Assembly: GCA_934359755.1 (NCBI GenBank)
Contig: CAKRLV010000001.1
Span: forward strand, 1-64,000
Length of the DNA: 64,000 nucleotides
Reading direction: 5' to 3'
DNA from: an uncultured Agathobacter sp.
GTDB lineage: Bacteria; Bacillota; Clostridia; Lachnospirales; Lachnospiraceae
How positions within the stretch are numbered: position 1 is the first letter of the stretch; each line of letters begins with the position of its first letter. The notes below the pieces were generated by a model. That model was not told the origin of the DNA. It worked only from the letters and a program-made list of their open reading frames with translations, and did no database searches. This document shows positions 35,515 through 43,826 of this stretch, one piece after another. Position numbers and translations under genes: made by a program.

Positions 35515-36870
35515 ATGAAAATAGCAAAGTGTTTTAGAACAGTAGGAACAATACTGATTATTATTGTAATATTGCTTTGTGTACCATTAGTTTTGCCTAA
35601 AATGTTGGGTTACCAGGTGTGTGAAGTTGTTACAGGAAGTATGGAACCTGAATTACAGGTGGGTAGTGTTGTATATATTCAAAAATGCGATGCCAATCAA
35701 ATTAAGGTGGGAGATATTATTTCTTTTTATGTAGGAATTGATGAAGAGAATATTATCTCCCATCGTGTCGTTGAGATAAAAGAGAATCAGACTTTTGTTA
35801 CCAAAGGTGATTCAAACAATTACAATGATGACAGTGTTGTTGATGCAACACATCTGATTGGTAAAGTTAAATTTAAAATTAATAATATTTCATGGCTTGT
35901 ATATTTGTTTGATTCGATAACGGGGATAATTATTGTTTGTGGAATTATAATTATATCCCTGTTCTTGAATATATCATCAGATATAATATCGCGCTCTATT
36001 ACAAAAGAAAAAAATGATGATGATTCGAAAAATGAATTGTCTGTTGATGCCGGCAGTAATAGCTGTCAGAGTAATAGTATTCAGAGCAATAATGCAAAGC
36101 CCAATGAAACTAAAAAAAAGTACAATTATGTACTAGGAGGGATTGGAGGTATATTGATTGTAATTTCAATTGTGAATATTGGCATTATAATAAAGGACTA
36201 CAATTCTTCAAATAAATTGTATAATAAATTAAATAAAGATTATATAATTGAAAACAGAGAAAATGTGAAAGATTCAAAGTCATATTGGTACAATGACATA
36301 TCTGTAGATTTTGATGAACTTAGCAATATAAATAAAGATATTGCAGGATGGATATATTTTGAAAATAATGATATTAGTTATCCGGTTATGTATTCTGGTG
36401 ATGATGAAACCTATTTGAGGAAATCTTTTGATGGAACAAACTCGATTGCTGGCTCGATTTTTATGGAGGGTATTAATAATCCTGAATTTACGGATGTAAA
36501 TACAATAATATATGGACATAACATGAGGAATCTAAGCATGTTTGGATTGCTGAAAAAGTATACCAGAGACGACAAATATTATGATTCAAACAAGTATTTT
36601 CAGATTATTACTCCAAATTATGCTTATAGATATTTGATTTTTGCATATGAGACTGTTGATGAAGACAGCGATATTTATCAGATTTCATTTAATAATGATT
36701 CCGATTTTGAAAGTTATATTGATACAATAAGAACTATGTCAGAAAAGGAAACTGATGTTGATGTCCGGTCAGGTGATAAAATAGTGACATTATCCACGTG
36801 TTCTACGCTTTCTTCTGATAAGAGATTTGTTGTTCATGCGGTTAGAGTTGATGAACATGCTATTAAATGA
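35515..36870 (+). CDS. SipW-type signal peptidase fused to class B sortase
   Basis: A 451-aa membrane protein. The N-terminal half (about 1-155) is a SipW-type peptidase with Ser42 in VTGSMEP and His83 in ISHRVVEI, flanked by transmembrane helices at about 10-28 and 127-150. A polar Asn/Ser/Lys linker (about 160-202) is predicted to be cytoplasmic. A third helix (about 205-226) re-enters the membrane, and the C-terminal half is a class B sortase with His335 (IIYGHN), Cys429 (LSTC) and Arg437 (SSDKR). Both active sites look complete. The ATG at 35515 is coupled to the preceding stop; a TTG at 35497 is the alternative. Confidence 0.88.
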   Translation: MKIAKCFRTVGTILIIIVILLCVPLVLPKMLGYQVCEVVTGSMEPELQVGSVVYIQKCDANQIKVGDIISFYVGIDEENIISHRVVEIKENQTFVTKGDSNNYNDDSVVDATHLIGKVKFKINNISWLVYLFDSITGIIIVCGIIIISLFLNISSDIISRSITKEKNDDDSKNELSVDAGSNSCQSNSIQSNNAKPNETKKKYNYVLGGIGGILIVISIVNIGIIIKDYNSSNKLYNKLNKDYIIENRENVKDSKSYWYNDISVDFDELSNINKDIAGWIYFENNDISYPVMYSGDDETYLRKSFDGTNSIAGSIFMEGINNPEFTDVNTIIYGHNMRNLSMFGLLKKYTRDDKYYDSNKYFQIITPNYAYRYLIFAYETVDEDSDIYQISFNNDSDFESYIDTIRTMSEKETDVDVRSGDKIVTLSTCSTLSSDKRFVVHAVRVDEHAIK

Positions 36871-36961
36871 TATACTACTATGAGGTAATGGCTGATGAAT
36901 TAGGTTATTGGTTTAAGAATACATTAAGCAGGAAAATATATAATAGTAAGAGGATTATAGC

Positions 36962-37432
36962 ATGAAAAAAGAAGATGAATTGATTAGAAATATTCCAGAG
37001 ATGATTAAAGAGACTAAGTCTGGCAAATTAAAATGGAAAATTATCGGACAGACTACTGAATACAATGATTTATCACAAAAGCCTAAAGTATCCGAAGAAG
37101 GTACAGAATGGATCGTGGATGAGTGTTATATTTCATATGAATGTGAGTATAAAGGTGAAGAATTTTTAATGATAACATATGAGATGATACACAGTTCAGG
37201 AGATAAGAATCGTACAACTAATCTTATATTTATGCCACCACTGGGAATTAGATTTTTTGACATTCATGCATTATTGCCATATGCAATTACAGCGTCTCAG
37301 ATGTTAGTGTATTCTGTCCATACATTATGGACAGCTATACTTGAGACATATAAGGAAAGACCAGAACAGATAGCGTTTGATATGAGTCCTAGAGAATTAT
37401 CCATTGATGAAGAGGATATAGATATTCAATAA
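36962..37432 (+). CDS. hypothetical protein (156 aa)
   Basis: Not recognised. The 156-aa protein has an acidic C-terminus and a central segment (FMPPLGIRFFDIHALLPYAITASQMLVYSVHTLWTA, about 88-123, cited in part) that is moderately hydrophobic but interrupted, so it is probably soluble. The start has AAGAGGA upstream. It lies 91 nt downstream of the SipW-sortase gene on the same strand and could be read from the same transcript, but nothing links it functionally. A long inverted repeat follows. Confidence 0.6.
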   Translation: MKKEDELIRNIPEMIKETKSGKLKWKIIGQTTEYNDLSQKPKVSEEGTEWIVDECYISYECEYKGEEFLMITYEMIHSSGDKNRTTNLIFMPPLGIRFFDIHALLPYAITASQMLVYSVHTLWTAILETYKERPEQIAFDMSPRELSIDEEDIDIQ

Positions 37433-37435
37433 TTT

Positions 37436-37512
37436 AACAAAGACTGACATTACATCTATAGCGCCTGGGTGATATTATTGTCCAGGTGTGAGAGGGGATG
37501 TCAGTCTTTGTT
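37436..37512. terminator. large two-tier inverted repeat between convergent genes
   Basis: A 15-bp outer stem AACAAAGACTGACAT / ATGTCAGTCTTTGTT encloses an inner hairpin CGCCTGG / CCAGGTG. TTATTTTCTT follows on the plus strand. It probably terminates both the gene at 36962-37432 and larC on the minus strand. Confidence 0.7.
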
Positions 37513-37560
37513 ATTTTCTTATTAGATATATGCAAGTATAAGCATATGCATTTTGAATTA

Positions 37561-38853
37561 TTAATTATTTTGAGAAAGTATACGTTTTACTTCTGATATA
37601 GTAAGGTCATTTTCAAGTGCAATTTTTTTTAAATCTTCATATTCATATTTTTGCTTATGAAAACCATAGCCATCGCTGATTTTAAGTCTTGCGTTGCCGA
37701 GCGTTGATGTTACCTCGCTTTGTTGTTCGGATAATTTGAATCTGTCATATTTTATGTATCGTATTCCCCGCGTTGAGGTATGTTTAAATATCAAATCCCT
37801 GAATTTATTAATGTCCTGTGCATGGCAGAAACAGTTGACTTGTACTCCAGGCCGATTTTTCTTCATCTGTATATTAGAAAAAGTGACATCTAAAGCACCA
37901 TTTTTTAATAATATTTCCATTAGAAATCCTAAATCTTCTCCAGTCATGTCATCGATATTGCAAGATAATTCTATAATGGAATCTGACAGAGGAGTACTGT
38001 TTGTGTTTTCCTCTTCATAAAAAATTCTCACACAATTTGCAGCTTCAAGTTCTTTAGTTCCAAGACCAATTCCAATTTTTGAAATTTTCATAACTGGCAT
38101 GCAATCGAATCTAGTTGCAAATGTCTTTAGGATAGCAGCCCCGGTAGGAGTGCACAATTCTGTGTATATATTTCCAGTGTAAAAAGGAACGTCTTCAAGG
38201 ATTTTGGCTGTAGCAGGAGCAGGTACTGGTAAAATTCCATGTGCACATTTAACAGTTCCGTTGCCGACATGTATAGGAGATGCAATAATTTCGTCAACAC
38301 TTAGCATATGAAAAAGTAACGAACATCCCACAACATCACACATTGCATCAAGAGAACCAACTTCATGAAAGTGAATATTATCAAGAGTTGAGCCATGTAC
38401 GTAAGCTTCTGCTTCGCCGATGCATTTATATACATCTATAGCTTTATTTTTTGCTTCAGTGTCTATCTGCAGAGAATTTATATGTTCTAGTACGGATAGA
38501 TATGAGTGATGTTCATGATGTTCATGTAGATCATCGCCCGGCATAGAAGAGAGATGTTCATGATGTTCATGCAGCTCATCGCCCGGCATAGAAGAGTGAT
38601 GTTCAGGATGTCCATGCAGCTCATCGCCATGCATAGAATGTTCAGTATCTCCGTAAATCGTAACATCCATGTGTGTTCCCATGATATTGCATCTTGAATC
38701 TGATATTGCCTTTACGGATATTGTATCTGGAAAAATAGAATTCATGGTTGTTATAAAATTTTCTTTTTGTTTATTATCGAGTAATTCATATAGTGCGCCC
38801 ATCAACATATCGCCGGCGGCACCCATTTTACATTCAATGTATAATCTCTTCAT
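37561..38853 (-). CDS. larC: LarC-type nickel-insertion protein with His-rich repeats
   Basis: A 430-aa protein of the LarC family, which inserts nickel into the pincer cofactor of lactate racemase and related LarA enzymes. The N-terminus (YIECKMGAAGDMLMGAL) and FHEVGSLDAMCDVVG are hallmarks. A 15-residue unit is repeated three times (75-119, HGDELH/PGDELHEHHEH type), making a His-rich loop. It is one continuous frame, not split as in Lactobacillus plantarum larC1/larC2. larA, larB and larE are not in the window. GGAG lies 8 nt before the ATG. Confidence 0.88.
   Translation of the reverse strand: MKRLYIECKMGAAGDMLMGALYELLDNKQKENFITTMNSIFPDTISVKAISDSRCNIMGTHMDVTIYGDTEHSMHGDELHGHPEHHSSMPGDELHEHHEHLSSMPGDDLHEHHEHHSYLSVLEHINSLQIDTEAKNKAIDVYKCIGEAEAYVHGSTLDNIHFHEVGSLDAMCDVVGCSLLFHMLSVDEIIASPIHVGNGTVKCAHGILPVPAPATAKILEDVPFYTGNIYTELCTPTGAAILKTFATRFDCMPVMKISKIGIGLGTKELEAANCVRIFYEEENTNSTPLSDSIIELSCNIDDMTGEDLGFLMEILLKNGALDVTFSNIQMKKNRPGVQVNCFCHAQDINKFRDLIFKHTSTRGIRYIKYDRFKLSEQQSEVTSTLGNARLKISDGYGFHKQKYEYEDLKKIALENDLTISEVKRILSQNN
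38508..38642 (-). repeat. three tandem 45-bp repeats inside larC
   Basis: Units at 38508-38552, 38553-38597 and 38598-38642. The first two are nearly identical and the third has drifted. Each encodes 15 residues rich in His, Asp and Glu. Confidence 0.85.
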
Positions 38854-38977
38854 ATTGCAAGCTCCAATTGTAGTATAGATATAGATAACTATTGTTAGAA
38901 TTATTATATAGCATTTTACAATTCATGTCTTGTGAAAATGCACAAAAAAAGAAAACTCAATTTGTGAAACTGGTTTA

Positions 38978-39006
38978 TTGATAATGGTTTCCATTCTTGT
39001 TACAAT
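38978..39006 (+). promoter_or_regulatory. TetR gene promoter with internal palindrome
   Basis: TTGATA (38978-38983), 17 bp, TACAAT (39001-39006). The spacer holds AATGG-TTT-CCATT (38983-38995), a perfect palindrome placed where a repressor would block polymerase. Confidence 0.6.
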
Positions 39007-39056
39007 TCAAGTATAAAAACTTAAAATTTAAAAATAGTTTCCGAAAGGCGAAAGTT

Positions 39057-39632
39057 ATGGGTGTCGAAGATTGCAAAGAGAGAATTTTAGAGGCGACAAT
39101 TAAGGTTTTTAACAAAAAAGGCCTCAAATTTACTATGGATGATATTGCCACAGAGTTGTCAATCAGCAAAAAAACAATATATAAAGTGTTTAAAGATAAA
39201 GAGACGATGTTTTATGATATGGTTGATTATTGCTTCGATGCAATAAAGGAAAGTGAGGCAGCGGTTGTCGAAGATACTACCATATCTACAGTTGAGAAGG
39301 TAAGAAGAATTCTTAGTGTATTGCCAGAGGGATACAAAAGTATAGATTTCAGACAACTTTATGAGCTCAAAGCTAAATATCCTAAGACGTATCTGAGGGT
39401 TGAGGAAAGGCTTGAGTCGGGATGGGAGAATACAATTGCTCTAATCCAGCAGGGAATAGAAGAAGGTGAAATTCGTCCTGTTAATATTAGTATTTTGAAG
39501 ACTATGATAGAAGCGACTCTTGAGAGGTTTTTTCAGAGAGATGTTTTGATTGTAAATGAAATTACATATGCGGATGCACTTGAAGAACTGGTAAATATAA
39601 TAGTTGATGGAATAGGTATTAGAAAGAATTAG
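39057..39632 (+). CDS. TetR/AcrR family transcriptional regulator
   Basis: A 191-aa protein. The N-terminal helix-turn-helix reads FTMDDIATELSISKKTIYKVF (cited in parts; about residues 25-46), and the C-terminal ligand domain is variable. The start is the ATG at 39057 after GAAAGGCGAAAG; a longer frame from 38997 would cover the promoter. It is upstream and co-directional with the galactoside operon, so it is a candidate local regulator as well as an autoregulator, although TetR control of galactosidases is not the commonest arrangement. Confidence 0.87.
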   Translation: MGVEDCKERILEATIKVFNKKGLKFTMDDIATELSISKKTIYKVFKDKETMFYDMVDYCFDAIKESEAAVVEDTTISTVEKVRRILSVLPEGYKSIDFRQLYELKAKYPKTYLRVEERLESGWENTIALIQQGIEEGEIRPVNISILKTMIEATLERFFQRDVLIVNEITYADALEELVNIIVDGIGIRKN

Positions 39633-39659
39633 CTGAATTATTTATATTTTGAGATAATT

Positions 39660-39764
39660 ATAAAGAAAGCAATACCATAAAAGAAAGCAATACATAAAAG
39701 AAAGTAATACCATAAAAGAAAGCAATACATAAAAGAAGGCAATACAATAAAAGAAAGTGATTCA
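39660..39764. repeat. six tandem 17-18-bp repeats
   Basis: ATAAAAGAAAGCAATAC and variants, with unit lengths 17/17/18/17/18/18, fill most of the gap between the TetR gene and the GH2 gene. Unit length is not a multiple of three, so it is not coding. Confidence 0.8.
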
Positions 39765-39784
39765 ATATAAGAAATGGAGAAAAT

Positions 39785-42196
39785 ATGGGCAGAATATATT
39801 TGAATAATGATTGGCAATTTATACCTGAATTTAGTGATGAAATCAAAAACATGGATTGTACTTTGGAGTTAGAAAACGTCAGGATTCCACATACGACAAA
39901 AGAGGTTCCATTTAACTGTTTTGATGAATCTGTTTATCAGATGTTATGTGGATACAGAAGAATTTTAAATGCGCCTGAAGAATGGAAGACGAAGAGAATT
40001 ATATTGCATTTTGATGGCGTGGGACATTCAACAGAAGTATTTATTAATGGAGAAAAGATTAAAGAGCATCATTGTGGATATACCGCTTTTTCGGTAGAAC
40101 TTACTAAATACATCAGATACGGTGAAGAAAACGTAATAGCCGTGAAAGTGGACAGCAGGGAGAGTCTGAATTATCCACCATTTGGATTTGTTATTGATTA
40201 TATGACATTTGGTGGAATATACAGAGATGTATATATAGAAGTAAAAGATCAGGACTACATAGAAGATGTATTTGTAAGAGCTGAATTTGATTCTCAGGCT
40301 GAACTTACTGAAACTGCGTCAGAAGTGAAACTTGTTACAAAGATAAATCTAAATATAAGAAATACAGCATCATCAGCGTTTTTTATAAGGGGATATCTTA
40401 CAAAAGAAAATAAGAAAATTCTTCTTGGGGATAAGCCTATAGATTCCAAGGACATGTTATTTACAAAGCCGCTAAAAAATATAAATCTATGGAGTGTTGA
40501 TAAGCCGGAGTTATATATCATTGAATATGAATTGTATAGAGATCATGAATTGGTGGATACATATTTGGTAAAATTCGGATTCAGGGAGTGTGAATTTAAA
40601 ACAGATGGATTTTATTTAAACAGGAAGAAAGTAAGAATATGTGGTCTTAACCGCCATCAGAGTTATCCTTATGTGGGATACGCTATGCCAGAGTCAATGC
40701 AAAAATATGATGCAGATATTTTGAAGAATGAATTGGGGTGCAATGCAGTTAGAACCTCACATTATCCACAGTCGCAGTATTTTATTGACAGGTGTGATGA
40801 GATAGGACTTCTTGTATTTACCGAGCTTCCAGGCTGGCAACATATAGGTGATGCCAAGTGGCAGGATCAGGCTGTAGAGAATGTAAGAGACATGGTTATG
40901 CAATACAGAAATCATCCATCTATTATATTGTGGGGCGTCCGTATAAATGAATCTGGAGATAATGATGCATTTTACACCAGAACAAATCAGACTGCTCATG
41001 AACTTGATGAGAGCAGATGTACTGGCGGTGTAAGAGCTATGAAAAACAGCAACCTTCTCGAGGATGTATACACATACAATGACTTTATTCATGTAGGAAC
41101 TAATGCAGGTTGTGAACCGAAAAAAAATATTACCTCAGATATGAATAAGCCATATCTTGTGAGCGAATATAATGGACATATGTTCCCGACAAAATCGTTC
41201 GACTGTGAGGAGCATAGAAGAGAACATGCAATTCGTCATGCAACAGTACTTAATGAAATAAGCGGACATGATGATATAGTGGGAAGTTTTGGCTGGTGTA
41301 TGTTTGACTATAATACGCACAAGGATTTTGGAAGTGGAGACAGAATTTGTTACCATGGAGTGATGGATATGTTTAGAAATCCAAAGCTTGCTTCATATGT
41401 ATATGCATGTCAACAGGAGAAATCTCCTGTACTTGAAGTCAGTTCATCCATGGATATTGGAGAACATCCAGGCTGCAACAGAGGTTTCACATATATTTTC
41501 TCAAATGCAGACAGTGTAAAGATGTACAAGAATGATAAATTTATAAAAGAATATACTGCTAAGGATTCACCATATAAGAATTTGAGGCATGGTCCAATGC
41601 TCATTGATGATTTTATTGGGAATCAATTTATTGAAAACGAGAACTTTAGCAGAAAACAAGCAGAAAAAATTACATGTGGATTAAATTATGCTGCTACACA
41701 TGGATATGATAAGCTTTCATTTGGGATGAAGTTTACGATTTTTAGTTGCATGATTCTTAATCACATGAAACCATCAGATGTAGCACATTTATACAACAAA
41801 TATGTGGGTGACTGGGGAGGAACCTCTACTGTTTATAGATTTGAAGCAATAAAGGATGGAAAAGTAGTAAAGACTGTTGTAAAAGAACCTATGACACATA
41901 TTCATCTCGAAACCAAAGTAAGCAACAGAGAATTAAAAGAGGGTAATTCGTATGACGTATCCGAGATAAGAATAAAAGTGTTAGATCAGAATAACAATCA
42001 GATGTATTACTATAGTGATTCCTTAGAGATTAAAACAACAGGACCGATTGAGGTTATAGGTCCCAAAAATCTGGCGGTCAGAGGGGGCATGTCAGGTACT
42101 TATATAAAGACAATTGGACAGGCTGGTGAGGCGGCTGTTGTAATTGGAAATGCACATGTGGGATATGAGCAGATTAAATTTGATATACATATATAA
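39785..42196 (+). CDS. glycoside hydrolase family 2, putative beta-galactosidase
   Basis: An 803-aa cytoplasmic enzyme without signal peptide. The GH2 sugar-binding domain (1-155) is followed by an immunoglobulin-like domain (about 160-265) and the TIM barrel, beginning FYLNRKKVRICGLNRHQ. The proposed acid/base is Glu389 (RINESGDN) and the nucleophile Glu461 (VSEYNGH). A further ~230 residues form C-terminal domains. The NxKG motif of beta-glucuronidases is absent. Location beside a GH36 alpha-galactosidase and a GPH symporter suggests galactosides as substrate. TGGAG precedes the ATG at about 6 nt. Confidence 0.82.
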   Translation: MGRIYLNNDWQFIPEFSDEIKNMDCTLELENVRIPHTTKEVPFNCFDESVYQMLCGYRRILNAPEEWKTKRIILHFDGVGHSTEVFINGEKIKEHHCGYTAFSVELTKYIRYGEENVIAVKVDSRESLNYPPFGFVIDYMTFGGIYRDVYIEVKDQDYIEDVFVRAEFDSQAELTETASEVKLVTKINLNIRNTASSAFFIRGYLTKENKKILLGDKPIDSKDMLFTKPLKNINLWSVDKPELYIIEYELYRDHELVDTYLVKFGFRECEFKTDGFYLNRKKVRICGLNRHQSYPYVGYAMPESMQKYDADILKNELGCNAVRTSHYPQSQYFIDRCDEIGLLVFTELPGWQHIGDAKWQDQAVENVRDMVMQYRNHPSIILWGVRINESGDNDAFYTRTNQTAHELDESRCTGGVRAMKNSNLLEDVYTYNDFIHVGTNAGCEPKKNITSDMNKPYLVSEYNGHMFPTKSFDCEEHRREHAIRHATVLNEISGHDDIVGSFGWCMFDYNTHKDFGSGDRICYHGVMDMFRNPKLASYVYACQQEKSPVLEVSSSMDIGEHPGCNRGFTYIFSNADSVKMYKNDKFIKEYTAKDSPYKNLRHGPMLIDDFIGNQFIENENFSRKQAEKITCGLNYAATHGYDKLSFGMKFTIFSCMILNHMKPSDVAHLYNKYVGDWGGTSTVYRFEAIKDGKVVKTVVKEPMTHIHLETKVSNRELKEGNSYDVSEIRIKVLDQNNNQMYYYSDSLEIKTTGPIEVIGPKNLAVRGGMSGTYIKTIGQAGEAAVVIGNAHVGYEQIKFDIHI

Positions 42197-42200
42197 ATAA

Positions 42201-42285
42201 ATTGCATATCTAAAGCATGACTGGATTTAAGCGCATATAGCTATATACATAACTAAAATTGCATAACCAGAAGCATGGCTTGATT
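42201..42285. repeat. pair of imperfect 27-bp direct repeats
   Basis: ATTGCATAtctaaAGCATGaCTgGATT at 42201-42227 and a close copy at 42258-42285, in the 103-bp gap between the GH2 and GT-B-like genes. Confidence 0.6.
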
Positions 42286-42299
42286 CAGGAGTGTAAATA

Positions 42300-43811
42300 A
42301 TGGAGGACAACATGAACGATAAATCCAAAGTGATCTTTGGAAATGAAATAAAAAGCAAAGACTACAAAAAAGCATTAAAGTCAAAGAAAAAGTATGCCAG
42401 AAAATTTGGAGACGATACGAGTAGAAGTTATCAGGTCAAAATCCAAAAGAACAAATATATTGGAGATTCACTTGGTGTTTATAATATTTTGATTGGAGAT
42501 TTAAAGCAGAACGCACATTATGATGCAAAATGCAGTGTTGATGATTACAAGTTTGACGAAGAAAAAGGAATCATAGTTGGAAATATAAGGATGGGATTTG
42601 GCCATTATCGTATATCGATGGCGATTGCATCGGCAGCTAAATCAATGGGATATATCCCGTATTGGATGGACTTGAATTCTTATAATGAGACAACATGCAC
42701 AAAAGTTATTGGCGCCCAGAATGATTTATATTCGCTGGGATCAAGACTTTCTAAGAATGCACTTTTTAATAAATTAGTATGGGAACCTATGAACTATGAA
42801 GGTTTTAGAGCTTTATCATATAATTCGTCAGACCAGAAAAATGCAGAATTGATGGCATCGGTATATAAGAACATACCGAAAGATATTCCGGTAATTGGAA
42901 CACATGTGTGGCCATCGCAGGCAGCTATTCACGCAGGCATGAAGAATGTGGTAAATGCAATTCCTGATAACTGGCCAATGGCACTGCATCTATCAGAGGG
43001 GGCAGTTCATACTATTCAGTGCAAAAATTCATATATAGGATACAGAATCCTTAATGGAATGAATAAAAAGAAAATAAATAATCCTATGCCCCAGGAAGCG
43101 CTTGTATATACAGGACATTATATTGACCACGAACTGGTCAGCAATATTGAAAATGACTGCAATATGCGGGTTGAACGAAAAAGAAACGGCAAGCCAATGC
43201 GATTTCTTCTTACAATTGGCGGTGCGGGTGCGCAGCGTGAGATATTTGCAGCGATTATTAAATATTTATTACCACATATCAAAAAGAATAAGGTCTGTTT
43301 GTATGTCAATGTAGGCGATTATAAAAATGTGTGGGATGAATTGATAAAAGAAATTCCACAGATGAAGGAAGTTTCAACAGAACACTTTAATGATTGGAAA
43401 GATACGGTTGCATTTTCAGATAAAGCAATGAATCCTGATGAAAACATTACAGGGATACATGGATTCTGGCATGAGAATATTTTTGAAGCAGTTTACTGCA
43501 CGAATCTTCTTATGAGAAGTTGTGATGTACTAGTGACTAAGCCTAGTGAACTTGCATTCTATCCAGTTCCTAAACTTTTTATAAAAAGAGTAGGAAAGCA
43601 TGAAATGTGGGGAGCAATCCATTCAGCGGAAATGGGAGATGGAACCTTGGAATGCAGGGATATTCCACATACATTACAGATGATTGATTTGTTTGTGACC
43701 TCAGATCTGCTTGAAGAAATGTGTGACAGCATCAGAATGAATAAATCAATTGGACTTTATGATGGTGCTTATAAAGTGGTGGAACTTGCAATGAGACTAA
43801 AGAATAATTAA
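42300..43811 (+). CDS. GT-B-fold glycosyltransferase-like protein, function unknown
   Basis: A 503-aa soluble protein. GNIRMGFGHYRISMAIASAA near residue 97 resembles the N-lobe Gly-rich entry motif of MurG and MGDG-synthase-like GT-B enzymes. LLTIGGAGAQREIF (about 302-315) matches the inter-lobe GG.GAQ region, and KPSELAFYPVPKLFI (about 415-430) the nucleotide-sugar-binding region. It lacks the membrane-association patch expected of MurG. It sits inside a galactoside catabolic operon, where it might be a phosphorylase, glycosyltransferase or regulator. Two good starts exist (42300 and 42312), each with its own ribosome site. Confidence 0.55.
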   Translation: MEDNMNDKSKVIFGNEIKSKDYKKALKSKKKYARKFGDDTSRSYQVKIQKNKYIGDSLGVYNILIGDLKQNAHYDAKCSVDDYKFDEEKGIIVGNIRMGFGHYRISMAIASAAKSMGYIPYWMDLNSYNETTCTKVIGAQNDLYSLGSRLSKNALFNKLVWEPMNYEGFRALSYNSSDQKNAELMASVYKNIPKDIPVIGTHVWPSQAAIHAGMKNVVNAIPDNWPMALHLSEGAVHTIQCKNSYIGYRILNGMNKKKINNPMPQEALVYTGHYIDHELVSNIENDCNMRVERKRNGKPMRFLLTIGGAGAQREIFAAIIKYLLPHIKKNKVCLYVNVGDYKNVWDELIKEIPQMKEVSTEHFNDWKDTVAFSDKAMNPDENITGIHGFWHENIFEAVYCTNLLMRSCDVLVTKPSELAFYPVPKLFIKRVGKHEMWGAIHSAEMGDGTLECRDIPHTLQMIDLFVTSDLLEEMCDSIRMNKSIGLYDGAYKVVELAMRLKNN

Positions 43812-43826
43812 TCAGAGGTGAATACG

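Noticed and set aside
38508..38642. CRISPR-like repeats
   Set aside because: In-frame 45-bp coding repeats inside larC.
39660..39764. CRISPR array
   Set aside because: Units are contiguous 17-18-bp copies without spacers, and there are no cas genes.
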